From assembly GCA_947561715.1 (NCBI GenBank), contig OX387198.1:19595645-19659644 (forward strand): a stretch of 64,000 nt of DNA, read 5' to 3'. Of this stretch, positions 26,361 through 34,100 are shown one piece after another. How positions within the stretch are numbered: position 1 is the first letter of the stretch; every line of letters begins with the position of its first letter. This DNA comes from Ascidia mentula. Lineage: Eukaryota > Chordata > Ascidiacea > Phlebobranchia > Ascidiidae. The notes under the pieces are model-generated. The model was given only the letters and a program-made list of their open reading frames with translations. It searched no databases and was not told where the DNA came from. A program made the position numbers and the translations under genes.

Positions 26361-26365
26361 CAAAG
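26361..26365 (+). repeat. Target site duplication CAAAG (left)
   Basis: CAAAG precedes the 5' LTR and is repeated at 31136-31140 after the 3' LTR. With one copy, the spacer reads tatacaaagtatgctttg, exactly as in uninterrupted units. Confidence 0.95.
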
Positions 26366-26586
26366 TGTCACAAATTACGTGGTTACACATAAAGTTACGT
26401 TGTATTGTGACGTCATAGTTGATTGTGATGTGTGAAGTACTGCACAGTGGTAACGGAATCATTATTAAAAAAGTGAGCAGACTGTCAACAGCTTATTCTG
26501 CAGCAGTAAAGCCAGTTTCAAAACACGCCAATTAAACTAACCCGACAGCGTCGCCCAAGAAAAACAGTCTAGGGTCAGACGCGACA
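26366..26586 (+). repeat. 5' LTR (221 bp)
   Basis: Begins TGTC and ends GACA, a four-base terminal inverted repeat with the usual TG...CA ends. I found no difference from the LTR at 30915-31135. It contains a perfect TGACGTCA site and two ATTAAA motifs (26464-26469, 26531-26536) that could serve as poly(A) signals. It carries no 5S sequence. Confidence 0.95.
26408..26415 (+). promoter_or_regulatory. CRE-type palindrome TGACGTCA in the LTR
   Basis: A perfect eight-base cAMP-response-element/ATF consensus, 43 bases into the LTR and present again at 30957-30964. CREB/ATF sites drive transcription from the LTRs of several retroelements. Function here is inferred from sequence alone. Confidence 0.4.
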
Positions 26587-26588
26587 TC

Positions 26589-26605
26589 TGGGGGCTCGTC
26601 CGGGA
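26589..26605 (+). promoter_or_regulatory. Primer binding site, tRNA-Pro type
   Basis: Two bases after the 5' LTR is a 17-base match to the complement of the tRNA-Pro 3' end including CCA, the same primer site used by murine leukaemia virus. It sets the start of minus-strand DNA synthesis. Confidence 0.85.
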
Positions 26606-26660
26606 ACACTTATTTTTTTGGCGTTAGTTTATCGAACTGAAGTCTTTGTGCAAATGCAAA

Positions 26661-28514
26661 ATGGACAGACTGGCGGAGTTGGGAAAGCAAATGGGGCTTA
26701 CTGGAGAGACGTTAATCAAGTTTGTCAACGAACAGCAAGCGCTTGAGCGTGAAGAACGACGTCTGGCGCGTGAAGAAGAACAACGTCGAATAGAGGCTGA
26801 ACTGGAATTAAAACGTCTGACGCGGGAAGAAGAACAACGTCGAATAGAGGCTGAACTGGAATTAAAACGACTTGAATTGCAACTTGCCCAAACCAGAAAC
26901 GGTGGTCTGGACGTTGCTGCAAGTCGGACGAAAACACCAAAGTTGCCTTCGTTTGTTGATGGAAAAGACGAGCTCGATAGTTATTTATTGCGCTTTGAAC
27001 GGTTTGCGGCTAACAGCAAGTGGGACAAATCAGAGTGGGCGACTTCGCTGAGTGCGTTGCTAACCGGAAGGGCGCTGGAGGTATACTCGAGATTGTCCGA
27101 TCAAGACGCCGTGGATTACGATCAACTTAAACGGGCACTTTTGCTTCGTTACGATCTAACCGAGGAGGGTTATCGGGTCAAGTTTCGCGAGTCAAAACCG
27201 GAGTCTGGAGAAAGCCCTGTACAGTTTGTCGTTCGTCTTGGAGGCTACCTTGACAAGTGGGTGAAAAGTTCAAACCACACAACTGAATGGGAAAGTGCCA
27301 GGCAGTTGTTTATCAAAGAACAGTTTCTTAAAGCTTGTTCCAAGGAAACAGCGACTTACCTTAAAGAGCAGGCGCCCAAGTCCCTGGATGATTTAACGGC
27401 CTTAGCAGAGCACTTTTTGTCTGCACACGGAAAAGAAATGTCCAATGATGACAAAAACTTCATGCGAGAGGGCGATCGAGACATGCGTGATTTCTGCACG
27501 CATTGCAAACGCCAAGGTCACAAGGTGAAGGACTGTCCGCGTAAGCAAGTTGATAGCAGAACGCCTAGACGGTGTTTCATATGTGACAAGACAGGTCACT
27601 TTGCTAAGAACTGTACTTCGCGGCCAACAAATGTTTCAGGGTCTTTGGTTATGGAGGCGAAAGCAGCGTCTCTGCCAATCACAAAAGGTTTTGTGGGAAA
27701 GCACCCTGTTATGGTTTTGCGTGACACTGGATGCACTGGTGTGCTGGTAAATAAAAGGTTTGTCGACCCCAAGGATATCGTCGAAAGGCAAGGATCTGTT
27801 ACGCTTGCTGATGGACAAGTGGTGCAAACCGAAGTAGCGAAAATATTTATTGATACGCCGTATTACACGGGAACTGTAGAGGCGTTGTGCTTGCCCAGGG
27901 CACCGAATGATTTGTGTCTTGGAAATATCGAGGGTGTACGGAATGCAGATAATCCGAACCAATTCTGGTGCGAAGCAAATGCTGCTACAACTCGATCAGG
28001 AGGCAAAAAGAAGGCATTGGTTCCGTTGGTTGTTGCTGATGATAGCAAATGGTCTGTTTGTGATAGACAAGCATTTCTAAAAGCTCAAAAGAAGGACACT
28101 TCGCTTGCCAAGCTGTGGGACAGTACGGAGGAACTGGTGCGAGGTGACCGGGTGACTAAGTTTAAAGTCAAAGAAGGCCTTCTTCATAGAATGTACAAGC
28201 ATCCGAAAGTTAACAACGGTGAGTGGCTAAAGCAGCTTGTTGTACCTACGACACTAAGGGAAAGAGTAATGGCAGTTGCCCATGACTCGATTATGGGAGG
28301 TCACATGGGAATAAAGAAAACGTATGATAAGATCACTACTAACTTTTATTGGCCTGGAATTGCCGGTGACGTAAGGAGGTATTGTAAGTCATGTGACATT
28401 TGTCAGAGAACTGTAAGCAAGGGGAGTGCCATGAAAGCACCCCTGCAAGCGACGCCATTAATAGGCCCTTCAGGAGAGTCGCGGTGGATATTATTGGTCC
28501 AATTCACCCAGTAA
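26661..28514 (+). CDS. Gag-protease-integrase N-terminal polyprotein (retrotransposon ORF1)
   Basis: 617 codons from the first ATG of this open frame to TAA; the open frame extends a few codons upstream without an ATG. Residues about 30-75 are a charged coiled coil with an exact 18-residue duplication (34-51, 52-69). The capsid follows from about residue 90. Residues 164-253 resemble a SCAN domain (GESP, then EQFL at 220-223, then a P-x-S-L helix start). Two CX2CX4HX4C zinc knuckles (279-292, 305-318) bind RNA. A retropepsin-type protease follows, with DTG at 355-357 and a C-terminal LGN motif near 416-420. The C-terminal part is the integrase zinc finger: H541, H548, C575, C578. The last residues, after about 595, leave the integrase pattern, which continues in the ORF2 frame. 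There is no reverse transcriptase between protease and integrase. Confidence 0.9.
   Translation: MDRLAELGKQMGLTGETLIKFVNEQQALEREERRLAREEEQRRIEAELELKRLTREEEQRRIEAELELKRLELQLAQTRNGGLDVAASRTKTPKLPSFVDGKDELDSYLLRFERFAANSKWDKSEWATSLSALLTGRALEVYSRLSDQDAVDYDQLKRALLLRYDLTEEGYRVKFRESKPESGESPVQFVVRLGGYLDKWVKSSNHTTEWESARQLFIKEQFLKACSKETATYLKEQAPKSLDDLTALAEHFLSAHGKEMSNDDKNFMREGDRDMRDFCTHCKRQGHKVKDCPRKQVDSRTPRRCFICDKTGHFAKNCTSRPTNVSGSLVMEAKAASLPITKGFVGKHPVMVLRDTGCTGVLVNKRFVDPKDIVERQGSVTLADGQVVQTEVAKIFIDTPYYTGTVEALCLPRAPNDLCLGNIEGVRNADNPNQFWCEANAATTRSGGKKKALVPLVVADDSKWSVCDRQAFLKAQKKDTSLAKLWDSTEELVRGDRVTKFKVKEGLLHRMYKHPKVNNGEWLKQLVVPTTLRERVMAVAHDSIMGGHMGIKKTYDKITTNFYWPGIAGDVRRYCKSCDICQRTVSKGSAMKAPLQATPLIGPSGESRWILLVQFTQ
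26760..26867 (+). repeat. 54-bp in-frame tandem duplication in gag
   Basis: Two adjacent 54-bp copies (26760-26813, 26814-26867) differ by only a few bases and encode a Glu/Arg/Leu-rich helix of 18 residues. The length keeps the reading frame and lengthens the predicted coiled coil. Confidence 0.9.
27150..27419 (+). other. SCAN-like capsid C-terminal domain within ORF1
   Basis: The encoded segment has the order expected of SCAN: an F-R-E helix, a GESP turn, an L-x-x-x-L-D-K-W helix, an H-T-T-E-W turn, a hydrophobic helix ending EQFL, then K-E-Q-A-P-K-S-L and a final A-E-x-F-L helix. The vertebrate SCAN dimerisation domain is thought to descend from the capsid of a Gmr1-like element. The assignment is by eye and needs a profile search. 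Confidence 0.65.
28281..28403 (+). other. Integrase zinc-binding (H2C2) domain in ORF1
   Basis: H-X6-H-X26-C-X2-C with the gypsy-type G-H-x-G-x-x-K-T and F-Y-W-P-G signatures between. It is the N-terminal third of the integrase, separated from its catalytic core by the frame change. Confidence 0.9.
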
Positions 28515-30790
28515 GCGACGATGGACATCGATACGTACTCACGTTAGTGGATTATGCGACCAGATATCCCGAAGCCGTAGCGTTGAAATCAATTACAACG
28601 GAGTCCGTCGCCGAAGCACTTGTAGACATGTATAGTCGTCTTGGCATACCTGATGAGGTTCTTAGCGACCTCGGTACACAGTTTGTATCTGAGTGCATGA
28701 AAGAGGTGGAACGACTCCTTATGGTCAAACACTTGGCTACGACCCCATACCACCCAATGTGTAATGGTCTGGTTGAAAAATTCAATGGTACCTTGAAACG
28801 GATGTTGAAAAGGCTTTGTTGTGATCAGCCAAAACAGTGGAACCGTTACATTAATCCACTGCTTTTCGCCTACCGCGAAGTACCACAGGAGGCGACGGGG
28901 TTTTCCCCATTCGAGTTACTCTATGGAAGAACGGTTCGGGGTCCAATGGCAATCATGAGGGAGATATGGACAAACTCCGACACGCCGTCCGATATTAAGT
29001 CGAGCTACCAGTACGTGGTCGACTTAAGGAATCGGATCGCAAACACCTTGCAGTTAGCCAAAGAAGAACTGTCAAAATCACACAGTCGGTACAAACAGTA
29101 CTTTGACAGGAAAACCAAACCGCGGAGATTTAAAGAAGGCGATAAAGTTCTTCTATTGCTCCCAACCGACCACAACAAACTGTTAATGCACTGGAAAGGT
29201 CCATTTACCGTTCTCGAAAGATTTGGTACTAACGACTACGTGCTTGACATTAATGGAAAGACAAAGAAGTTCCACATAAATTTGTTAAAACAGTACATAC
29301 AGAGACATGTCTCGGGTAAGGAAGGCCCAGCTGAGGAAGAAAGGTGCGGACAGGATTCCCATTCATGTGCGACCGCTCTCGTTGGAAGTGGTTTGGACCA
29401 GGTGACCTATGGAGAACAACTGGACGAGGCGCAATGCAAGCAAGCGGAACAACTCGTCCGACAGAACGAATCGGTGTTCAGCGACGATCCAGGAAGTGTG
29501 GAGTTTATTGAGCATCGAATTGAGTTGACTGACGACCATCCTGTGCGCTCCAAGGCTTATCCCGTGCCTTACCACATGCGACAGGGGCTCGAAAAGGACA
29601 TTGAGGAAATGATGCGACTGGGTATAATACAGCGTTCGCGTTCCGCTTATGCTTCGCCGGTGGTCATCGTGAAGAAAAGGGATGGGACCAACAGAATTTG
29701 TATCGATTATCGCAAGTTAAACAAGCTGTCGATATTCGATCCAGAGCCGATGCCCACGGCGGAAGAGATTTTTCAGAAGCTTTCTAGAAGTAAATATTTT
29801 ACGAAGATTGACCTTTCCAAAGGATACTGGCAGGTGCCAGTAGCAGCCGAAGACGTCCCCAAAACGGCGTTTGTCACCAGCGGAGGTACGTACGAGTTTC
29901 TTAAAATGCCGTTCGGTATGGTAAACTCGGGGGCAACGTTCATGAGAGCAATGCGGATGTTGCTTCGGGGCCTTGACCACGTTGATTGTTACATCGATGA
30001 TATACTGCTACACACGGAAACGTGGGAGGATCACCTTGTCTCGCTAAAAGCACTTTTCGGCCGCTTAAAACAAAAAGGTGTCACCATTAAGCCGTCAAAG
30101 TGTGTAGTGGGGACTCATACTGTCGAGTTCTTGGGGCACAGTGTGTGTGATGGCAGTCTTGGATTAAACGACCGAAATGTTGAGAAAATCAAAGGAGCGA
30201 AACGGCCGGGGACGAAGAAGGAAGTTCGCTCATTTATTGGTCTTACAGGTTACTACAGAGATTTTATCCCCAACTACGCGGCTATTGCGTCACCGTTAAC
30301 GGACTTAACGAAGAAAGGACAGCCGAACGCAGTTGTTTGGGGTGATGCACAGGAACGTGCGTTTGGAACCTTAAAGTGCATGTTGACAAGTCAGCCGATA
30401 TTGCGCTTGCCTGATGTTCACAGAGAGTTTGTTCTGCAAACCGATGCGTCCCAAACCGGAATAGGATGTGTTCTACTGCAACAGCATGAGGGAAGACTCT
30501 ACCCCGTGAGCTACGCAAGTAGGAAGTTGTCTCCCGCGGAGGCGGCATATTCGACTATTGAGAAGGAGTGCCTTGCAATCATATGGGCAGTTAAAAGGTA
30601 CAGGATTTACCTTTACGGTTGCGAGTTCGTGTTGCAAACGGATCACCATTCCCTGAAGTACCTATCCTCAGCAAAATATAACAATGACCGTGTGATGCGC
30701 TGGGCGATGTATTTGCAGAGTTATCGCATTCGCTTTGAGTATATTAAGGGTTCGGAGAATGTTGGTGCCGATTTTCTTAGTAGGTCGTAA
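28400..30790 (+). CDS. Integrase core-reverse transcriptase-RNase H (retrotransposon ORF2, frame -1 to ORF1)
   Basis: An open frame of 796 codons overlapping ORF1 by 115 bases, without an ATG before the catalytic core, so it needs a frame change from ORF1. Residues are numbered from 28400. The integrase core has D30, D90 and E126 (D-X59-D-X35-E). A GPY/F module (GPF at 267-269) follows. Reverse transcriptase spans about 365-545, with catalytic D471 in the KIDLSKGYW motif, MPFGM, and YIDD at 531-534. RNase H spans about 675-790, with D682, the IEKE segment (720-723) and D748. It ends just after the RNase H; no chromodomain or envelope follows. Catalytic residues are all present, so apart from the split the enzymes look intact. 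I see no canonical -1 slippery heptamer in the overlap, so a one-base loss or assembly error is the simplest explanation. Confidence 0.88.
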   Translation: MSENCKQGECHESTPASDAINRPFRRVAVDIIGPIHPVSDDGHRYVLTLVDYATRYPEAVALKSITTESVAEALVDMYSRLGIPDEVLSDLGTQFVSECMKEVERLLMVKHLATTPYHPMCNGLVEKFNGTLKRMLKRLCCDQPKQWNRYINPLLFAYREVPQEATGFSPFELLYGRTVRGPMAIMREIWTNSDTPSDIKSSYQYVVDLRNRIANTLQLAKEELSKSHSRYKQYFDRKTKPRRFKEGDKVLLLLPTDHNKLLMHWKGPFTVLERFGTNDYVLDINGKTKKFHINLLKQYIQRHVSGKEGPAEEERCGQDSHSCATALVGSGLDQVTYGEQLDEAQCKQAEQLVRQNESVFSDDPGSVEFIEHRIELTDDHPVRSKAYPVPYHMRQGLEKDIEEMMRLGIIQRSRSAYASPVVIVKKRDGTNRICIDYRKLNKLSIFDPEPMPTAEEIFQKLSRSKYFTKIDLSKGYWQVPVAAEDVPKTAFVTSGGTYEFLKMPFGMVNSGATFMRAMRMLLRGLDHVDCYIDDILLHTETWEDHLVSLKALFGRLKQKGVTIKPSKCVVGTHTVEFLGHSVCDGSLGLNDRNVEKIKGAKRPGTKKEVRSFIGLTGYYRDFIPNYAAIASPLTDLTKKGQPNAVVWGDAQERAFGTLKCMLTSQPILRLPDVHREFVLQTDASQTGIGCVLLQQHEGRLYPVSYASRKLSPAEAAYSTIEKECLAIIWAVKRYRIYLYGCEFVLQTDHHSLKYLSSAKYNNDRVMRWAMYLQSYRIRFEYIKGSENVGADFLSRS

Positions 30791-30914
30791 CAACAACGAT
30801 GGTAAAAGTTGTACGGCTTCTGTACATAAATCGCTGTGTGGTGTTTCTTTGTGTTTCGTAATTTGTTTTGTGTTAGTTCTCGAAAAACGATGTTTTCTCT
30901 TAAATAGGGGGTGA
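30791..30914 (+). promoter_or_regulatory. 3' untranslated stretch with purine-rich tract
   Basis: A 124-bp T-rich non-coding stretch between the ORF2 stop and the 3' LTR. Its last nine bases (30906-30914, AGGGGGTGA) are the likely plus-strand primer, purine-rich with one T, abutting the LTR. Confidence 0.65.
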
Positions 30915-31135
30915 TGTCACAAATTACGTGGTTACACATAAAGTTACGTTGTATTGTGACGTCATAGTTGATTGTGATGTGTGAAGTACTGCACAGTGGT
31001 AACGGAATCATTATTAAAAAAGTGAGCAGACTGTCAACAGCTTATTCTGCAGCAGTAAAGCCAGTTTCAAAACACGCCAATTAAACTAACCCGACAGCGT
31101 CGCCCAAGAAAAACAGTCTAGGGTCAGACGCGACA
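30915..31135 (+). repeat. 3' LTR (221 bp)
   Basis: Matches the 5' LTR base for base in my reading, at a constant offset of 4,549. It ends in GACA directly before the right target duplication. The ATTAAA motifs at 31013 and 31080 are candidate poly(A) signals for the element's RNA. Confidence 0.95.
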
Positions 31136-31140
31136 CAAAG
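31136..31140 (+). repeat. Target site duplication CAAAG (right)
   Basis: Second copy of the five-base target duplication. It leaves the next 5S gene (start 31187) with 46 bp of native upstream sequence after the duplication, including its ATAAA box. Confidence 0.95.
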
Positions 31141-31186
31141 TATGCTTTGAATTGCGCATAAAGATCGTCATAACAGACTAACAAAC

Positions 31187-34100
31187 GTCTACGGCCATAC
31201 CAGGTTGAAAGCACCCGATCTCGTTCGATCTCGGCAGTTAAGCAACCTCGTGGTTGGTTAGTACTTGGATGGGTGACCGCCTAGGAATACCAAGTGTTGT
31301 GTTCATTTTACTATTTGCACAAAGTATGCTTTGAATTGCCCATGAATGTCGTCAAAACAGACTAACAAACGTCTACGGCCATACCAGGTTGAAAGCATCC
31401 GATCTCGTTCGATCTCGGCAGTTAAGCAACCTCGGGCTTGGTTAGTACTTGGATGGGTGACCGCCTAGGAATACCAAGTGTTGTATTCATTTTACTATTT
31501 GCACAAAGTATGCTTTGAATTGCCTATAAATGTCGTCAAAACAGACTAACAAACGTCTACGCCATACCAGGTTGAAAGCACCCGATCTCGTTCGATCTCG
31601 GCAGTTAAGCAACCTAGGGCTTGGTTAGTACTTGGATGGGTGACCGCCTAGGAATACCAAGTGTTGTGGTCATTTTGCTATTTGCACAAAGTATGCTTTG
31701 AATTGCTCATAAATTTCGTCAAAACACACTAACAAACGTCTACGGCCATACCAGGTTGAAAGCACCCGATCTCGTTCGATCTCGGCAGTTAAGCAACCTC
31801 GGGCTTGGTTAGTACTTGGATGGGTGACCGCCTAGGAATACCAAGTGTTGTAGTCATTTTTCTGTTTATACAAAGTATGCTTTGAATTGCGCATAAAGAT
31901 CGTCATAACAGACTAACAAACGTCTACGGCCATACCAGGTTGAAAGCACCCGATCTCGTTCGATCTCGGCAGTTAAGCAACCTAGGGCTTGGTTAGTACT
32001 TGGATGGGTGACCGCCTAGGAATACCAAGTGTTGTAGTCATTTTGCTATTTGCACAAAGTATGCTTTGAATTGCTCATAAATGTCGTCAAAACACACTAA
32101 CAAACGTCTACGGCCATACCAGGTTGAAAGCACCCGATCTCGTTCGATCTCGGCAGTTAAGCAACCTCGGGCTTGGTTAGTACTTGGATGGGTGACCGCC
32201 TAGGAATACCAAGTGTTGTAGTCATTTTTCTGTTTATACAAAGTATGCTTTGAATTGCGCATAAAGATCGTCATAACAGACTAACAAACGTCTACGGCCA
32301 TACCAGGTTGAAAGCACCCGATCTCGTTCGATCTCGGCAGTTAAGCAACCTCGGGCTTGGTTAGTACTTGGATGGGTGACCGCCTAGGAATACCAAGTGT
32401 TGTAGTCATTTTTCTGTTTACCCAAAGTATGCTTTGAATTGAGCATAAATGTCGTCAAAACAGTCTAACAAACGTCTACGGCAATACCAGGTTGAAAGCA
32501 CCCGATCTCGTTCGATCTCGGCAGTTAAGCAACCTCGGGCTTGGTTAGTACTTGGATGGGTGACCGCCTAGGAATACCAAGTGTTGTAGTCATTTTTCTG
32601 TTTATACAAAGTATGCTTTGAATTGCGCATAAAGATCGTCATAACAGACTAACAAACGTCTACGGCCATACCAGGTTGAAAGCACCCGATCTCGTTCGAT
32701 CTCGGCAGTTAAGCAACCTCGGGCTTGGTTAGTACTTGGATGGGTGACCGCCTAGGAATACCAAGTGTTGTAGTCATTTTTCTGTTTACCCAAAGTATGC
32801 TTTGAATTGAGCATAAATGTCGTCAAAACAGTCTAACAAACGTCTACGGCCATACCAGGTTGAAAGCACCCGATCTCGTTCGATCTCGGCAGTTAAGCAA
32901 CCTCGGGCTTGGTTAGTACTTGGATGGGTGACCGCCTAGGAATACCAAGTGTTGTAGTCATTTTTCTGTTTACCCAAAGTATGCTTTGAATTGAGCATAA
33001 ATGTCGTCAAAACAGTCTAACAAACGTCTACGGCCATACCAGGTTGAAAGCACCCGATCTCGTTCGATCTCGGCAGTTAAGCAACCTCGGGCTTGGTTAG
33101 TACTTGGATGGGTGACCGCCTAGGAATACCAAGTGTTGTAGTCATTTTTCTGTTTACCCAAAGTATGCTTTGAATTGCGCATAAATGTCGTCAAAACAGA
33201 CTAACAAACGTCTACGGCCATACCAGGTTGAAAGCACCCGATCTCGTTCGATCTCGGCAGTTAAGCAACCTCCGGCTTGGTTAGTACTTGGATGGGTGAC
33301 CGCCTAGGAATACCAAGTGTTGTAGTCATTTTTCTGTTTATACAAAGTATGCTTTGAATTGCGCATAAAGATCGTCATAACAGACTAACAAACGTCTACG
33401 GCCATACCAGGTTGAAAGCACCCGATCTCGTTCGATCTCGGCAGTTAAGCAACCTCGGGCTTGGTTAGTACTTGGATGGGTGACCGCCTAGGAATACCAA
33501 GTGTTGTAGTCATTTTTCTGTTTATACAAAGTATGCTTTGAATTGCGCATAAAGATCGTCATAACAGACTAACAAACGTCTACGGCCATACCAGGTTGAA
33601 AGCAACCGATCTCGTTCGATCTCGGCAGTTAAGCAACCTCGGGCTTGGTTAGTACTTGGATGGGTGACCGCCTAGGAATACCAAGTGCTGTAGTCATTTT
33701 TCTGTTTACCCAAACTATGCTTTGAATTGAGCATAAATGTCGTCAAAACAGTCTAACAAACGTCTACGGCCATACCAGGTTGAAAGCACCCGATCTCGTT
33801 CGATCTCGGCAGTTAAGCAACCTCGGGCTTGGTTAGTACTTGGATGGGTGACCGCCTAGGAATACCAAGTGTTGTAGTCATTTTTCTGTTTACCCAAAGT
33901 ATGCTTTGAATTGCGCATAAATGTCGTCAAAACAGACTAACAAACGTCTACGGCCATACCAGGTTGAAAGCACCCGATCTCGTTCGATCTCGGCAGTTAA
34001 GCAACCTCGGGCTTGGTTAGTACTTGGATGGGTGACCGCCTAGGAATACCAAGTGTTGTAGTCATTTTTCTGTTTATACAAAGTATGCTTTGAATTGCGC

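Larger units (their letters stand above)
30..26365 (+). repeat. Left 5S rDNA tandem array (143 complete genes, 184-bp unit)
   Basis: Head-to-tail plus-strand repeats made of a 120-nt 5S gene and a 64-bp spacer. Gene starts run from 94 to 26228 in 142 intervals. These should span 26,128 bp and actually span 26,134. Eight one-base spacer insertions (near 3544, 3730, 5386, 5571, 17530, 17715, 21580, 21764) and two one-base losses (16996, 18505) explain the difference exactly. The spacers fall into a few families, set by the sequence after the terminator (ctgtttaccc, ctgtttatac, ctatttgcac) and by the region before the gene (gagcataaatg, gcgcataaagatcg, gcccatgaatg, gcctataaatg, gctcataaatg). Nothing else is present: no tRNA, spliced-leader RNA or protein gene. 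Confidence 0.98.
26366..31135 (+). mobile_element. Gmr1-like Ty3/gypsy LTR retrotransposon, full length, in a 5S spacer
   Basis: A 4,770-bp element with 221-bp LTRs, a tRNA-Pro-type primer binding site, two long overlapping ORFs, a purine-rich tract and a 5-bp target duplication. Domain order is gag, protease, integrase, reverse transcriptase, RNase H. Integrase before reverse transcriptase is the Ty1/copia order. The HX6H...CX2C zinc finger, the GPY/F module and the gypsy-type RT and RNase H sequences nevertheless place it in Ty3/gypsy. This combination defines the Gmr1 group. No chromodomain and no envelope ORF are visible. It lies in the same orientation as the 5S genes. The LTRs appear identical, so insertion is recent. 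The integrase is split between two frames, so this copy may be inactive. Confidence 0.92.

Noticed and set aside
30..26365. CRISPR array
   Set aside because: The regular repeat has a 120-nt 5S gene as its unit and spacers that are themselves nearly identical. This is eukaryotic rDNA.
26366..26586. Cassandra-like LTR carrying a 5S sequence
   Set aside because: No 5S box A or box C sequence occurs in the LTR. The 5S genes are outside the element.
28400..28514. Programmed -1 frameshift between ORF1 and ORF2
   Set aside because: No canonical X-XXY-YYZ heptamer in the ORF1 frame and the junction lies inside integrase. Kept only as an open alternative in the findings.
30791..30914. Envelope gene or chromodomain after RNase H
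   Set aside because: Only 124 bp of non-coding sequence separates the ORF2 stop from the LTR.
26366..31135. Ty1/copia element, suggested by domain order
   Set aside because: The integrase GPY/F module and zinc finger spacing, the RT and RNase H motifs and the 5-bp duplication fit Ty3/gypsy. The Gmr1 group explains the order.
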